Positions 9,990 through 19,850 of a stretch of DNA of 64,000 bases are shown piece after piece; within the stretch, counting starts at the first letter, position 1, and every line of letters begins with the position of its first letter. Under the pieces are notes generated by a model, which worked only from the letters and a program-made list of their open reading frames with translations, was not told the DNA's origin and made no database searches. The stretch spans positions 620,001 to 684,000 of the forward strand of contig NZ_AP028055.1 in the NCBI RefSeq assembly GCF_040365225.1, read 5' to 3'. The stretch is from Bacteroides sedimenti. Its GTDB lineage: Bacteria; Bacteroidota; Bacteroidia; Bacteroidales; Bacteroidaceae. The translations under genes and the position numbers were made by a program.

Positions 9990-12680
9990 ATGAAGAAAGG
10001 ATTACTTCTTTTTATTTTATGTTGCATTTCATTGCTTGGCTTTGCTCAAGGAACTGTAACAACCAGCCCATCACCACTTAATGCGGATCTGCCGGGGAAA
10101 ATTACATTTATACCATCTTCATCCTCTCCATTGTATAATTATTCCGGAGATATTTATGTGCATATAGGTGTTATAAATGGATCAACTTGGCTTTATGTAC
10201 CTGCAGATTGGAATACAAATCTGGATAAATGTAAAATGACTAAAGAAGCAGCCAATACTTGGTCAATTTCTCTATCCCCGACTATTCGTGAGTGGTTTGG
10301 TGCAACCGGACCGATTACAAAGATTGGTCTAGTTTTCCGGAATGAGAACGGTACATTAAAGGGAATTTCTACAGATACATTTGTTTCGGTCACAGACAAT
10401 AACCTGTATGTTTCATTGTCCGGAAGTTCTGCTTCGGGTGTCTATGAGATAGGTTCTACTGCAACATTTACCGCAACGGCAACTTCTGCTTCAAATCTGA
10501 GCATCTCGGTTGATGGAATTAATATAGCAAGCAATTCTGCATCAACGTCTTTGACTGCAACATATACTTTTAACTCAATTGGTTCGCATGTTGTTAAAGC
10601 GACTGCCAACAATGATCTGTCTACAGTATCTGTTACATCAAATGTTATAGTTCGCAACCCAATAGTAACTGCTACTCGTCCAACTGGTACAGTTGAAGGT
10701 ATAAATATTATAGATAATAATACGGTAACCTTTGTCTTCTATGACCAGGATACTAGTGGAAATCACAAAGATTGTGCCTTTCTGATTGGTGATTTCAATA
10801 ACTGGACATTAAGTAGTGATTATCAGATGAAATGGGATAATGTTAATAAATGCTGGTGGCAGACAGTTACAGGATTGGATCCTAATATCGAATATGGATT
10901 TCAATATTATTTCTGTTCAACCACGGAAAGCCCTATTCGTTGTGCAGATCCTTATTGTGAAAAAATACTCGACCCATGGAATGACGGTTATATCTCTACT
11001 GATGTATATCCCGGTTTAAAACCTTATCCATTTGATAAGACCTCAGATCCTGTGGCTGTTTTTAAAATTAATAAAACCAATTATAGCTGGCAGGCCACCA
11101 ATTTTATTGCTCCTGATGCCCAGCATCTACGGGTTTATGAATTGCTTGTCCGAGACTTTACTACTGATGGAGCAATAAAAGCCGCGACTGCAAAGCTTGA
11201 TTATATAAAATCTCTTGGAATGAACGCTATTGAGTTGATGCCTATTCAGGAATTTGATGGGAATGATAGCTGGGGATACAACCCAAATTTCTATTTTGCT
11301 CCTGATAAAGCTTATGGTACGCCGAATGATTATAAAACATTCATTGACGAATGTCATAAAAGAGGATTGGCTGTTATTCTTGATGTGGTGTTCAACCATT
11401 CTTGGGGACAATTTCCATGGTGCAAACTTTATTGGGATTCTGTCAACAATCGCCCTGCAGCAAATAATCCTTTTTACAATGCAATAGCTCCTCACCCTTA
11501 TTCCGTAGGTAATGATTTCAAGCATAGTAATCCAAAAGTACGTGCATATTTCAAAAATGTACTTGCTTATTGGATGAATGAATATAAAGTAGATGGTTTC
11601 CGTTTCGATTTAAGCAAGGGCTTCACAGATAAGTCAAGTACTGAAAGCACAGCATCCAATTATGATGCAACTCGTATTTCTTATTTGAAAGAATATATTG
11701 ATAAGATTAAGTCTGTTAACCCCAAGGCATATGCAATCCTGGAACATTTCTGTGTGGTTACAGAAGAAGCAGAACTGGCAAATGATGGTGCCATGTTATG
11801 GCGTAATTTGAATAATGCATATTGTCAGTCGGCCATGGGATATTCTTCAAGTAGTGATTTCTCTGGTTTATATTATGGGACCTCAATGCCTGCTGCTAGT
11901 TTGATGGGCTATATGGAAAGTCATGATGAAGAGAGGACTGCTTTTAAAGCAAAATCATACGGGGAAGCTTCATTGATAAACAGCCTGGATGAGCGGATGA
12001 AGCAGGAAGCCAATAATGCTGCATTCTTTTTCACAGTTCCTGGGCCAAAGATGATTTGGCAATTTGAGGAACTGGGATATGATGTATCCATCAATGAAAA
12101 TGGACGTACAGGGCGTAAACCTGTACTTTGGAACTATTATGATGAGACAGCCAGAAAAGGATTGTACGATAACTATAGTAAAATTTGTGCATTGAGAAAT
12201 TCATATCCCGATCTGTTTTCTACAAGCTCAACCTTCAGCTGGCTTGTCGCAACATATAATTGGTACAGTGGCCGGTTTATAAACATAGAATCAGCAGATA
12301 AACAGAAACATGTTGTGGTTGCCGGTAATTTTAGTAATACATCAGGTGATATTTCTGTCACATTCCCTCATGTAGGAACGTGGTACAATTACTTAGATAA
12401 AACGTCAATAACAGTAACTGCGACTACACAGAATGTTCAGATACCTTCTCACGAATTTAAATTGTACACTGATTTTGTACCTGTTATTTCAGGTATAGAA
12501 GATATTATTCTTTCGGATAAAGAAGTAAATAGTGTAGATGTTTTCTCAATAAATGGAATTCTGGTTAAGAACCTGAAAACTAGATCTGAACTAAATGATA
12601 TCAATCTTGGGAAAGGATGCTTTATACTTCGGACTCATTATACCGACGGAACATATAGTACAACCAAAATTATGAAGTAA
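9990..12680 (+). CDS. Secreted GH13 alpha-amylase with T9SS-like C-terminal tail
   Basis: An 896-residue glycoside hydrolase family 13 enzyme. The signal peptide ends at LGFAQG and there is no lipobox, unlike SusG. An N-terminal beta region and a CBM48-like module (FLIGDFNNWTLSSDYQMKW, near residue 265) precede the catalytic barrel. The GH13 regions are visible: DVVFNHSW; GFRFDLSKG with nucleophile Asp540; ILEHF with acid/base Glu585; ESHDEER with Asp646. The last 75 residues (VFSINGILVKNL ... GTYSTTKIMK) resemble a type A sorting domain of the type IX secretion system. It probably performs endo-cleavage of starch for the upstream uptake system. Whether the tail works depends on a T9SS not visible here. 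Confidence 0.9.
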   Translation: MKKGLLLFILCCISLLGFAQGTVTTSPSPLNADLPGKITFIPSSSSPLYNYSGDIYVHIGVINGSTWLYVPADWNTNLDKCKMTKEAANTWSISLSPTIREWFGATGPITKIGLVFRNENGTLKGISTDTFVSVTDNNLYVSLSGSSASGVYEIGSTATFTATATSASNLSISVDGINIASNSASTSLTATYTFNSIGSHVVKATANNDLSTVSVTSNVIVRNPIVTATRPTGTVEGINIIDNNTVTFVFYDQDTSGNHKDCAFLIGDFNNWTLSSDYQMKWDNVNKCWWQTVTGLDPNIEYGFQYYFCSTTESPIRCADPYCEKILDPWNDGYISTDVYPGLKPYPFDKTSDPVAVFKINKTNYSWQATNFIAPDAQHLRVYELLVRDFTTDGAIKAATAKLDYIKSLGMNAIELMPIQEFDGNDSWGYNPNFYFAPDKAYGTPNDYKTFIDECHKRGLAVILDVVFNHSWGQFPWCKLYWDSVNNRPAANNPFYNAIAPHPYSVGNDFKHSNPKVRAYFKNVLAYWMNEYKVDGFRFDLSKGFTDKSSTESTASNYDATRISYLKEYIDKIKSVNPKAYAILEHFCVVTEEAELANDGAMLWRNLNNAYCQSAMGYSSSSDFSGLYYGTSMPAASLMGYMESHDEERTAFKAKSYGEASLINSLDERMKQEANNAAFFFTVPGPKMIWQFEELGYDVSINENGRTGRKPVLWNYYDETARKGLYDNYSKICALRNSYPDLFSTSSTFSWLVATYNWYSGRFINIESADKQKHVVVAGNFSNTSGDISVTFPHVGTWYNYLDKTSITVTATTQNVQIPSHEFKLYTDFVPVISGIEDIILSDKEVNSVDVFSINGILVKNLKTRSELNDINLGKGCFILRTHYTDGTYSTTKIMK

Positions 12681-12773
12681 TAAAGACTCTTTTGGTATAG
12701 TGATAGGTCTAAAAAAGACACTAAAAGAAAGAGATTACAGATCTTACTTTATCGAACTGGTCAAATCATAAAG

Positions 12774-12813
12774 AGAGCCATTTTCAATCCAAAGATAGGT
12801 TGAAAATGGCTCT
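12774..12813. terminator. Bidirectional hairpin, repeat copy 1
   Basis: Arms AGAGCCATTTTCAATCC / GGTTGAAAATGGCTCT (one bulged T), in the gap between convergent genes. A near-identical hairpin lies at 17584-17629 and a diverged one at 30019-30057. The following T-run is weak, but the position fits a shared terminator. Confidence 0.65.
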
Positions 12814-12897
12814 TTAAATTTGGGGTATTTATAAATTATAATCTATATCATGCCATAAACGTTTTTGATACCTAATTCTACTATGGGGGTGAAGTTG

Positions 12898-15800
12898 CTA
12901 CAATTCAGCCACATTTCCAGTTCTTTTTAAAACTCCCCAAGTCTGCAATTCCCCTTTTATAGCTTTCTTGAAACTTTTAAACAGTACAACATACATTATC
13001 CATCGGTAGCAGAATCTTTGAGGGATGATCCAGATTAATTTTGTAACTTTCTCTTTCTCAAAGATAAAGGCAACAACCGAGATGCTAATGTCAACAAGCA
13101 TAAACAACAGATAATATAGGCCTATTTTTGCAGCATTGCCGGCAAATAATCCAAAAAGCAAGAATAAATCGGCTAATGGTGAGAAGAAAGGTATGAAGAA
13201 TTGGAAAATCAGGATATTTGGCATAGCCCAAATTCCTAATCCTTTATATTTCTTGTCCAATAATGTTTCTCTATGCTTCCAGAATGTTTGCATTACACCA
13301 AAAGTCCATCTGGTGCGTTGTTTGATGAATTGCTTAATTTTTTCAGGAGCTTCGGTCATAGCAATTGCTTTGTTTTCATTTTCAATTGTATAACCAGCTT
13401 TTAAGATACGTATGGTTAAATCACAATCTTCAGCTAAAGTATCAGTAGTAAAGCCTCCTGCCAATTCAATTGCTTCTTTTTTAAATGCACCAATTGCACC
13501 TGGAACTACAGTTATAGCGTTAATATTTGCATATGCCAAACGATCAAAGTTCTGACTGGTTACATATTCTATTGCCTGCCATTTGGTAAGCAGGTTGATT
13601 TGGTTACCAACTTTTACGTTTCCAGCAATAGCTCCGACATTTTCAGCCCTATTTTTATCCAAAAAATGCATCATCATTAATGAAACAGCGTTTGGATACA
13701 ACTTAGTATCTGCATCTATACAAACAACATAGTCTGCATCTGTGTGCATTATACCGTAATTCAAGGCAGAAGCTTTACCTCCATTAGGTTTCGTGAATAT
13801 TCTAATTTTTTTATTTTCTGATAATGCTTCTGTAACTCTTTTGAAAGTCTCGTCTTTACTTCCATCGTCTACAAAAATGATATTAAAGTTAGGATAATCC
13901 TGTTTCAGCAGATTATTCAAAGAAGAAACTGCATTCACTTCTTCATTGTAAGCCGGAACAATTATAGAAACAAGAGGTGCATTTTCAAGCAGGTTATTAT
14001 CAAAAGAAATATTCTTGTTTTTACGTTTCTCTCTTGTTGTGAGTACCATCATGAATACTAACCGGGCAATTCCTAAAACAATGAATATGATGAACAATGC
14101 AGTGAGGAAATTCCCTATCCAGTAAGTCAGTTCTGCCAGAGCCAGGTTTGACTTCATAATATAGAAACCACTACCTTTAGGTACACGTGGCATTAATTGC
14201 TCTTTACTTTTTTGCAATATTGAAGGAAGATCAGTAAAAGTGTATCCTCTTTTCTGAAAGTACTCAATAATCATTGGAAGTGCCTTTACCGTTTCTTCCC
14301 TTGTTTTTCCTCCTGCGTCATGCAATAGGATAATATTCCCCCTTTTTTGCTCAACGGCTTTCACCACTCGTTCAAAAATAGTTTGCGCCGTGATACCTTC
14401 CTGCCAATCTTCAGGGTCAATATTTTCACCAATATCCAGGTAATTCTGTTTTCTAGCTAAGGCAACAGGAATGATTTCCTCCATTGTTACTGGTTCACTG
14501 TCAGCATTATAAGGAGCTCTGAAGAGGATTGTGCTGTGACCGGTTACACATTCAATCAATAAACGAGTAAGTTTAAACTCCATTAATGCTCTTTCCGAAG
14601 TTATGGTTGCTACGTTTCTATGCGTAAATGTGTGATTACCAAGCAAATGTCCTTCATTGTAAATTCTTCTGAGGATTGGTAGATTTTTCTCAGCTTGCAG
14701 ACCCACAACGAAGAATGTTGCAGGAACGTGATACTTTGAAAGAATATCGAGAATCTGAGGAGTATATTTTTCATCTGGTCCATCATCAAAAGTTAATAAT
14801 AACTTAGTCTGTGGAGCCTCCCCATATTTTCTTACCTGATAGGTACTAGGAATTTTAATATAGTGTTCTTCTGCAATGAGCATTTCTGTGCTGTCGATTT
14901 CTGTAATGATTTTGCCTGGATGTGGAGTATTCAGTACATCAAGTACCTCTCCATCACCTATATAATCCACATCATTGACCATCGTTACATTTTCCAGACT
15001 CTTTTTACTGATTCTCTTCGCACCATCTTTTGATATGTCTTTGTTGTAGTATGTCCATACCCGGCTATCTTCACTACCAAGTCTCCAAATTCCAAAACCA
15101 GCCAAACCATATTCTGCTCCAAACCGCATGGTATTGAAATGGGTTGCCGCATCTGTGAAATATACCTGATGAATAATGTTCTTATCATCCTTATAAGCAT
15201 AATTCAGGTTATAAGTATCATTATCAAAAATGATTTTTGATTTACTTGCAGAAGCTCGTGAAAGCGCTTGTTGATATGTAACGTTAGGAGTTGAGTTTGC
15301 TGCAGCCGGCCAATCATAGCCAAATGCTCCTAGACCAAGAATTATCTTTTCAGCTGGGACCTTTTCTGCCAGATCGTCTACAGTGGCTTCAATCCATTTT
15401 TGTGAACTTATTGGGCCCGGGTCGCTGTCTGAAGAGTATTCATCATATGCCATCAAACAGAGATAATCATTGTATTTTGCAAGTTCTTTGATGTTGTAGT
15501 CTTCATTAAACGGCATAATATCCTGTGTCACTAAAAGTCCTTTCGCATGAAATGCTTCAGAGAACTCTTTAACAAACTGAATGAGATATGCATCGCTTTT
15601 TTCATTCAATGATTCAAAATCGAGATTAATCCCAACAAAGTTGTGCTTGAGACATTCGTTTAAAACGTAGTTAATTACCTTTTTCCTTTTTTGCTCATTA
15701 TGCAGAATTCGTCCGATAGCTTCCGGTCTGAATTCCCTCTCAAAGTTATTGCTTAACATTGGCATAATTGGAACTCCGCTTTTTCTCATCAGATTGTATC

Positions 15801-16320
15801 CACGCACGTCGACATTTGTTTTTACTGCATCGGTTTTCGGATCAATAAAGAACCACTCCGGCATTATCAGATTCAGGTTACGGATATTCCTTTTAAGAGA
15901 GAAGAAAGATTGCGGGTCCCAAGCAACATAGAAAGCTGCACGGATGCCTGCAGGAAATCTGTTCCAGTTATTAATTATCTTGTTTGAGCTGTTTGGAGTC
16001 AGGTTATTCTTAAATTGATTATACCTGGCAAGTGATTTCATTTTCTCTTTTTCATAATCCGTATGCAGCTTCTTATCCGAAATATAATCTCTAAATCCTT
16101 TATATTCTTTCGAAAGCTTTGTTTCTTGCATGAATGGTCTTGAAGCCGTTACTACACTTCGATAATTATGTCTGAAAGGTAAAGTCGGTGTTTTATCAAT
16201 GATTAGCATGATAATTAATGCAGAAAAAAGTATTGCTGCAATAAAAATTATAAACCTCATGCTCCATTTAAACTTTTTCCATCTGGAAGTGTTTTCAGTT
16301 TGGAAGATCTGTTTGCCCAT
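12898..16320 (-). CDS. GH18-like / NodB deacetylase / GT2 fusion membrane protein
   Basis: A 1140-residue protein with three enzyme-like parts. A membrane anchor at residues 21-42 puts the next domains in the periplasm. GH18-like domain, about 115-430, has GINLDFESL with catalytic-type Glu236. Polysaccharide deacetylase (NodB), about 500-700, has TFDDGPD (Asp512/513) and GNHTFTHRN (His563/567). A helix at 733-760 leads into a cytoplasmic processive family 2 glycosyltransferase, about 780-1010: VDDGSKDE, DADTK, EDCDLTI and the QRTRW motif at 1001-1005. C-terminal helices follow. The layout suggests synthesis and trimming or deacetylation of a beta-linked aminosugar polymer in one polypeptide. 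The product is unknown. Confidence 0.88.
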   Translation of the reverse strand: MGKQIFQTENTSRWKKFKWSMRFIIFIAAILFSALIIMLIIDKTPTLPFRHNYRSVVTASRPFMQETKLSKEYKGFRDYISDKKLHTDYEKEKMKSLARYNQFKNNLTPNSSNKIINNWNRFPAGIRAAFYVAWDPQSFFSLKRNIRNLNLIMPEWFFIDPKTDAVKTNVDVRGYNLMRKSGVPIMPMLSNNFEREFRPEAIGRILHNEQKRKKVINYVLNECLKHNFVGINLDFESLNEKSDAYLIQFVKEFSEAFHAKGLLVTQDIMPFNEDYNIKELAKYNDYLCLMAYDEYSSDSDPGPISSQKWIEATVDDLAEKVPAEKIILGLGAFGYDWPAAANSTPNVTYQQALSRASASKSKIIFDNDTYNLNYAYKDDKNIIHQVYFTDAATHFNTMRFGAEYGLAGFGIWRLGSEDSRVWTYYNKDISKDGAKRISKKSLENVTMVNDVDYIGDGEVLDVLNTPHPGKIITEIDSTEMLIAEEHYIKIPSTYQVRKYGEAPQTKLLLTFDDGPDEKYTPQILDILSKYHVPATFFVVGLQAEKNLPILRRIYNEGHLLGNHTFTHRNVATITSERALMEFKLTRLLIECVTGHSTILFRAPYNADSEPVTMEEIIPVALARKQNYLDIGENIDPEDWQEGITAQTIFERVVKAVEQKRGNIILLHDAGGKTREETVKALPMIIEYFQKRGYTFTDLPSILQKSKEQLMPRVPKGSGFYIMKSNLALAELTYWIGNFLTALFIIFIVLGIARLVFMMVLTTREKRKNKNISFDNNLLENAPLVSIIVPAYNEEVNAVSSLNNLLKQDYPNFNIIFVDDGSKDETFKRVTEALSENKKIRIFTKPNGGKASALNYGIMHTDADYVVCIDADTKLYPNAVSLMMMHFLDKNRAENVGAIAGNVKVGNQINLLTKWQAIEYVTSQNFDRLAYANINAITVVPGAIGAFKKEAIELAGGFTTDTLAEDCDLTIRILKAGYTIENENKAIAMTEAPEKIKQFIKQRTRWTFGVMQTFWKHRETLLDKKYKGLGIWAMPNILIFQFFIPFFSPLADLFLLFGLFAGNAAKIGLYYLLFMLVDISISVVAFIFEKEKVTKLIWIIPQRFCYRWIMYVVLFKSFKKAIKGELQTWGVLKRTGNVAEL

Positions 16321-16352
16321 ATTAGTATAATATTATATCTCTTGTTTTGGTG

Positions 16353-16361
16353 ACAAATTTA
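16353..16361 (-). promoter_or_regulatory. Promoter -7 element for the GT2 fusion gene
   Basis: Minus-strand TAAATTTGT, an exact -7 consensus match, 33 bp upstream of the ATG. The rest of the 353-bp gap to the divergent lysozyme gene is AT-rich and shows nothing else convincing; a one-mismatch element (TATCTTAGC) precedes the lysozyme gene. Confidence 0.5.
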
Positions 16362-16673
16362 AAGAAAAAGACGCTTACGAATAGTAAATATTGAATTATA
16401 TATTTATAAAATATGGTTAATTAATTTTTATGTTCAATCATTGATCAGCTTTTTAAGATGTTTCACAGAAAAGATGCGTTATTAACGTGAATTTATAGTA
16501 GTCGATTTAACGAAAATAGCTTCATCATTTTATAAAGATTTAAGTAGATGGTTCTTTGATAATACCCAAAAATCCTAAAACAAATCAAAATGTATTATAA
16601 AGAACACTTTATCGTAAGTTATTCCGTGGATAAAATCCTTATCTTAGCAGCGTTTTTAATATACTAATGAAAA

Positions 16674-17504
16674 ATGAAAAAGTATTTGTCGCTTATCTTA
16701 TCTGTTATATTCCTGTTGTTTTCTTCGAATGTTGATGCACGTAAAAAGAGACACCGTCACCGCCGTGTTGCAAAGAAGCATGTTCGTGTTGTAGATGTAG
16801 CTCCTGTTGTTCCTCGTATTGTTGAAGGGATCTGCGGCATTGATGTTTCTCATTATCAGGGAACCATTGACTGGGATAAGGTGGTACATTATGAAAATAA
16901 TCCAATAAAGTTTGTATATATAAAGGCAACCGAAGGAAGTACCATTAAGGATGAATGTTATGAACGAAATATAACACTTGCTAAACAGAAAGGCCTTTTA
17001 GTAGGCAGTTACCATTATTTCACTACTCGTTCATCTGCCGAAGAACAGTTCGAGAATTTCAAGCAGACAGCGAGTAAAGATTCTCAGGATCTTATTCCTG
17101 TAGTAGACATTGAAGAATGCAGATATTGGACTGAAGATATTTTTCACAAGAATTTGCAGGTTTTTTTAAATGAGGTTGAAGCGCATTATGGTAAGAAACC
17201 TGTTATCTATACAATGCCTTCTTTTTACAATAAATATCTGCTGGATAAATACAAAGATTATAAAATATTTATTGCTCAGTATGGCGATGGAAATCCAGAA
17301 CTAAAAGATGGAAGTAACTGGCACATTTGGCAGTTTACACGCCGAGGACGTATTGAGGGCATACGAGGAAATGTGGATGTCAATGCAATTAACCCTCAGT
17401 GTGACCACAAAGAAATTCTGCTTTATCACAATGAACCGAATGCAAATCAAAGTGTAGAAAAGAGAGAAGAGGCTCCCAATCCGGTTCCGGTTCCTGTAAG
17501 TTAG
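16674..17504 (+). CDS. GH25-type lysozyme (N-acetylmuramidase)
   Basis: A 276-residue exported protein: signal peptide (about 1-22), then a strongly basic stretch (ARKKRHRHRRVAKKHVRV) and a GH25 domain from about residue 50. Family features are GIDVSHYQGTIDW (Asp57), FVYIKATEGST and IPVVDIEE (Asp145, Glu147, the catalytic acidic pair), with DVNAINP near the end. GH25 enzymes cut the MurNAc-GlcNAc bond of peptidoglycan. It may serve cell-wall remodelling or attack on other bacteria. It is divergent from the glycosyltransferase fusion, with no proof of a shared role. The proline-rich tail (NPVPVPVS) is unexplained. Confidence 0.9.
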   Translation: MKKYLSLILSVIFLLFSSNVDARKKRHRHRRVAKKHVRVVDVAPVVPRIVEGICGIDVSHYQGTIDWDKVVHYENNPIKFVYIKATEGSTIKDECYERNITLAKQKGLLVGSYHYFTTRSSAEEQFENFKQTASKDSQDLIPVVDIEECRYWTEDIFHKNLQVFLNEVEAHYGKKPVIYTMPSFYNKYLLDKYKDYKIFIAQYGDGNPELKDGSNWHIWQFTRRGRIEGIRGNVDVNAINPQCDHKEILLYHNEPNANQSVEKREEAPNPVPVPVS

Positions 17505-17583
17505 CAAAATTTATAATGAGAATATCGAAAGAATTTCTATAACCTCAATCCGAGAAGGTTATGATTTTCAGTTTCTCCAAATT

Positions 17584-17629
17584 AAAAGAGCCATTTTCAA
17601 TCCATAAGATAGGTTGAAAATGGCTCTTT
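17584..17629. terminator. Bidirectional hairpin, repeat copy 2
   Basis: Arms AAAAGAGCCATTTTCAATCC and GGTTGAAAATGGCTCTTT, almost identical to the hairpin at 12774, again between convergent genes (lysozyme and susA-like). Confidence 0.7.
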
Positions 17630-17708
17630 AATTATGCAATATGTTTGTCAAATCATAATCTGCAGTTCAGTCTTTAACATCTGGATTAATGTTAGTTCCT
17701 TCTCATAA

Positions 17709-19562
17709 TTATAATTCAATAATCATGGATTGTCTAGGTGAAAGATGCAGATCAGTGGTCAGATCGATTGCCTTATCACTGACAATGTCTTTTCCCGAAA
17801 CGTGGTTCTTAATCACTTCCGAATAGTTCTTAATTGGAAGAGATTGTTCTTTGCTGGTTCCATTAAGAATAACCATCACTGTTTTCCCTTCGTAAGTTCG
17901 TGAATAGACGTAAATACCGTTCTGAGGAAGGAATTGTGTCATGCCACCTTTCGAGATAGCTTCGTTTCCTTTTCTCCAATGCAATATTTTACTAATATAA
18001 TCAAAAGCTTCATTTTGTTCCGTTGTACGTCCTTCTCGAGTAAAGGCATTTTGAGCATCATCTTTCCATCCGCCTGGAAAATCTTTTCTCACATTTCCGT
18101 CACTGACATCCTTTTTCCCATTCATCATGATTTCAGTTCCATAATAGATTTGAGGAATTCGTCTTGTAGTAAGAAGCAAAGTAATAGCTTGTTTCAAGGC
18201 AGCAATGTCATGTCCATCTTCCAGGAATCGGTTGGTATCATGGTTATCCAGAAATGCCATTACGGAAAGCGGGTTAGGGTAGAGGAAATCATATACAAAA
18301 TTGTTGTATATTCTATTCAGACCTTTCCAGTCTTCAGTGCTCTCTTCATGTTTTGCCTGATTTACCTTTTCAAAGAAACTGAAGTCCATCACGGTCTTTA
18401 AATTAGAATTCCTTGGTGCAGACAACTTAGAATCTTTTTGCCAGTATGCTGTATAGGCAGGTTCGGTGACCCACGATTCGCCAACCACATTGAAATTCGG
18501 ATATTCTTCATTCAACTCTTTCATCCACTCCGCCATCGCATCGAAATCCGCATAGGGGTAAGTATCCATACGAATACCGTCGATGCCTGCATATTCAATC
18601 CACCAAAAGCTGTTCTGGATAAGGTAACGCAGTACATGTGGATTACGTTGATTAAGGTCAGGCATTGATCTTACAAACCAGCCATCGTTCATTGTTTTAA
18701 AATCATATTTTGATGCATACGGATCGACATGTGGAGTAAGTTTGAAATTGGTTTGCACAAATTTCTTTTCATAATCAGGGAAATTAAACCAGTCATGCGA
18801 AGGCATGTCTAACAACCATGGATGCTCTGAACCGCAGTGGTTGAAAATCATATCCATCACAATCTTTAGTTTTTTCTCATGTGCTTTATCAATCAGACTC
18901 TTATATTCTTCGTTACTTCCGAAACGCGGGTCAACCTTATAATAGTTGGTAGTAGCATATCCATGGTAAGAACCACCGGTCATGCTGTTTTCAAGAACCG
19001 GAGTAAACCATAAGGCTGTTACCCCAAGCTCATTAAAATAGTCCAAATGTTCTGATATTCCGGCAAGGTCACCACCGTGACGTGCATTCGGATCTTTTCG
19101 GTCGGCTTTAGAAGGAGATAAAGTGTTATCATTATCATTTGCCGGATTCCCATTTGCAAAACGATCGGGCATTAGCATATACAGTACATCCGATGCGTCG
19201 AAGCCAATTCTTTCAGTTCCTTTATGGCTACGCTCCTTAAGTTCGTAGTATTGAATCTCTTTTTTCTTTCCTTGCGTGAATGTGAGTTGTACTTTACCTG
19301 GCTTTACCTCCTCATCAAGAAACAGGTATATCAACAGATAATTCGGGCTTTCCAGTTTCACCACACTGCCTAGTCTTACTCCTGGATAGTTCACGGCTAC
19401 ATCCCACGAAGCTATGTTTGCTCCGTATACCATCAATTGTAATTTTGGATTTTTCATCCCTACATACCAGAATGATGGTTCAATCTTGTCTATATTTTTA
19501 CTTGCTGCATTCATTGTAGATGCAATTATAAACAAGACTAAAGTTAAAAGTGTTTTTCTCAT
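17709..19562 (-). CDS. susA: SusA-like periplasmic GH13 neopullulanase / alpha-amylase
   Basis: A 617-residue GH13 enzyme, the same length as SusA of B. thetaiotaomicron as I recall it. The signal peptide ends at TMNAA, then an N-terminal cyclomaltodextrinase-type beta domain (about 25-110). Catalytic regions: MDMIFNHCGSEHPW, GIRMDTYPYAD (nucleophile Asp333), VVGESW (acid/base Glu362) and FLDNHDTNR (Asp442). There is no lipobox, so it should be periplasmic, cutting imported malto-oligosaccharides for the inner-membrane transporter. It is separated from the sus operon by the glycosyltransferase and lysozyme genes and read in the opposite direction, so it is a detached part of the same pathway. 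Confidence 0.9.
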   Translation of the reverse strand: MRKTLLTLVLFIIASTMNAASKNIDKIEPSFWYVGMKNPKLQLMVYGANIASWDVAVNYPGVRLGSVVKLESPNYLLIYLFLDEEVKPGKVQLTFTQGKKKEIQYYELKERSHKGTERIGFDASDVLYMLMPDRFANGNPANDNDNTLSPSKADRKDPNARHGGDLAGISEHLDYFNELGVTALWFTPVLENSMTGGSYHGYATTNYYKVDPRFGSNEEYKSLIDKAHEKKLKIVMDMIFNHCGSEHPWLLDMPSHDWFNFPDYEKKFVQTNFKLTPHVDPYASKYDFKTMNDGWFVRSMPDLNQRNPHVLRYLIQNSFWWIEYAGIDGIRMDTYPYADFDAMAEWMKELNEEYPNFNVVGESWVTEPAYTAYWQKDSKLSAPRNSNLKTVMDFSFFEKVNQAKHEESTEDWKGLNRIYNNFVYDFLYPNPLSVMAFLDNHDTNRFLEDGHDIAALKQAITLLLTTRRIPQIYYGTEIMMNGKKDVSDGNVRKDFPGGWKDDAQNAFTREGRTTEQNEAFDYISKILHWRKGNEAISKGGMTQFLPQNGIYVYSRTYEGKTVMVILNGTSKEQSLPIKNYSEVIKNHVSGKDIVSDKAIDLTTDLHLSPRQSMIIEL

Positions 19563-19792
19563 GGTTATAATAAATGTTGTTATATGTGGCGAATATAGTC
19601 AAAAATGTTCTCCGAAAACTTTGTAGTTCTGTTTCTTTTCGATGATGTTAATGCAAACGATTTCATGAACTCTCTAAAATATAAGAGATGCTTCAAAATG
19701 AGGAATCCCTCTCTTCAGAAAGAATGCTATTTGACTAGTCTTTCACTGAGAACTTCTCCATCCAGAATATTGTATATTATGTCTGTTTGTAT

Positions 19793-19826
19793 AAAAAAAG
19801 GGGTTGCCTTGTATTAAGGCAACCCC
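19793..19826 (-). terminator. Rho-independent terminator of the mmd operon
   Basis: Perfect 11-bp stem GGGGTTGCCTT / AAGGCAACCCC with a 5-nt loop; on the minus strand it is followed by seven T. It lies 24 bp after the decarboxylase beta-subunit stop. Confidence 0.9.
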
Positions 19827-19850
19827 AATCTATTTTGAGATTATGATATA

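Noticed and set aside
19605..19817. 70-codon plus-strand frame upstream of the susA-like gene
   Set aside because: No coding-like composition or family; it runs through the mmd terminator hairpin.
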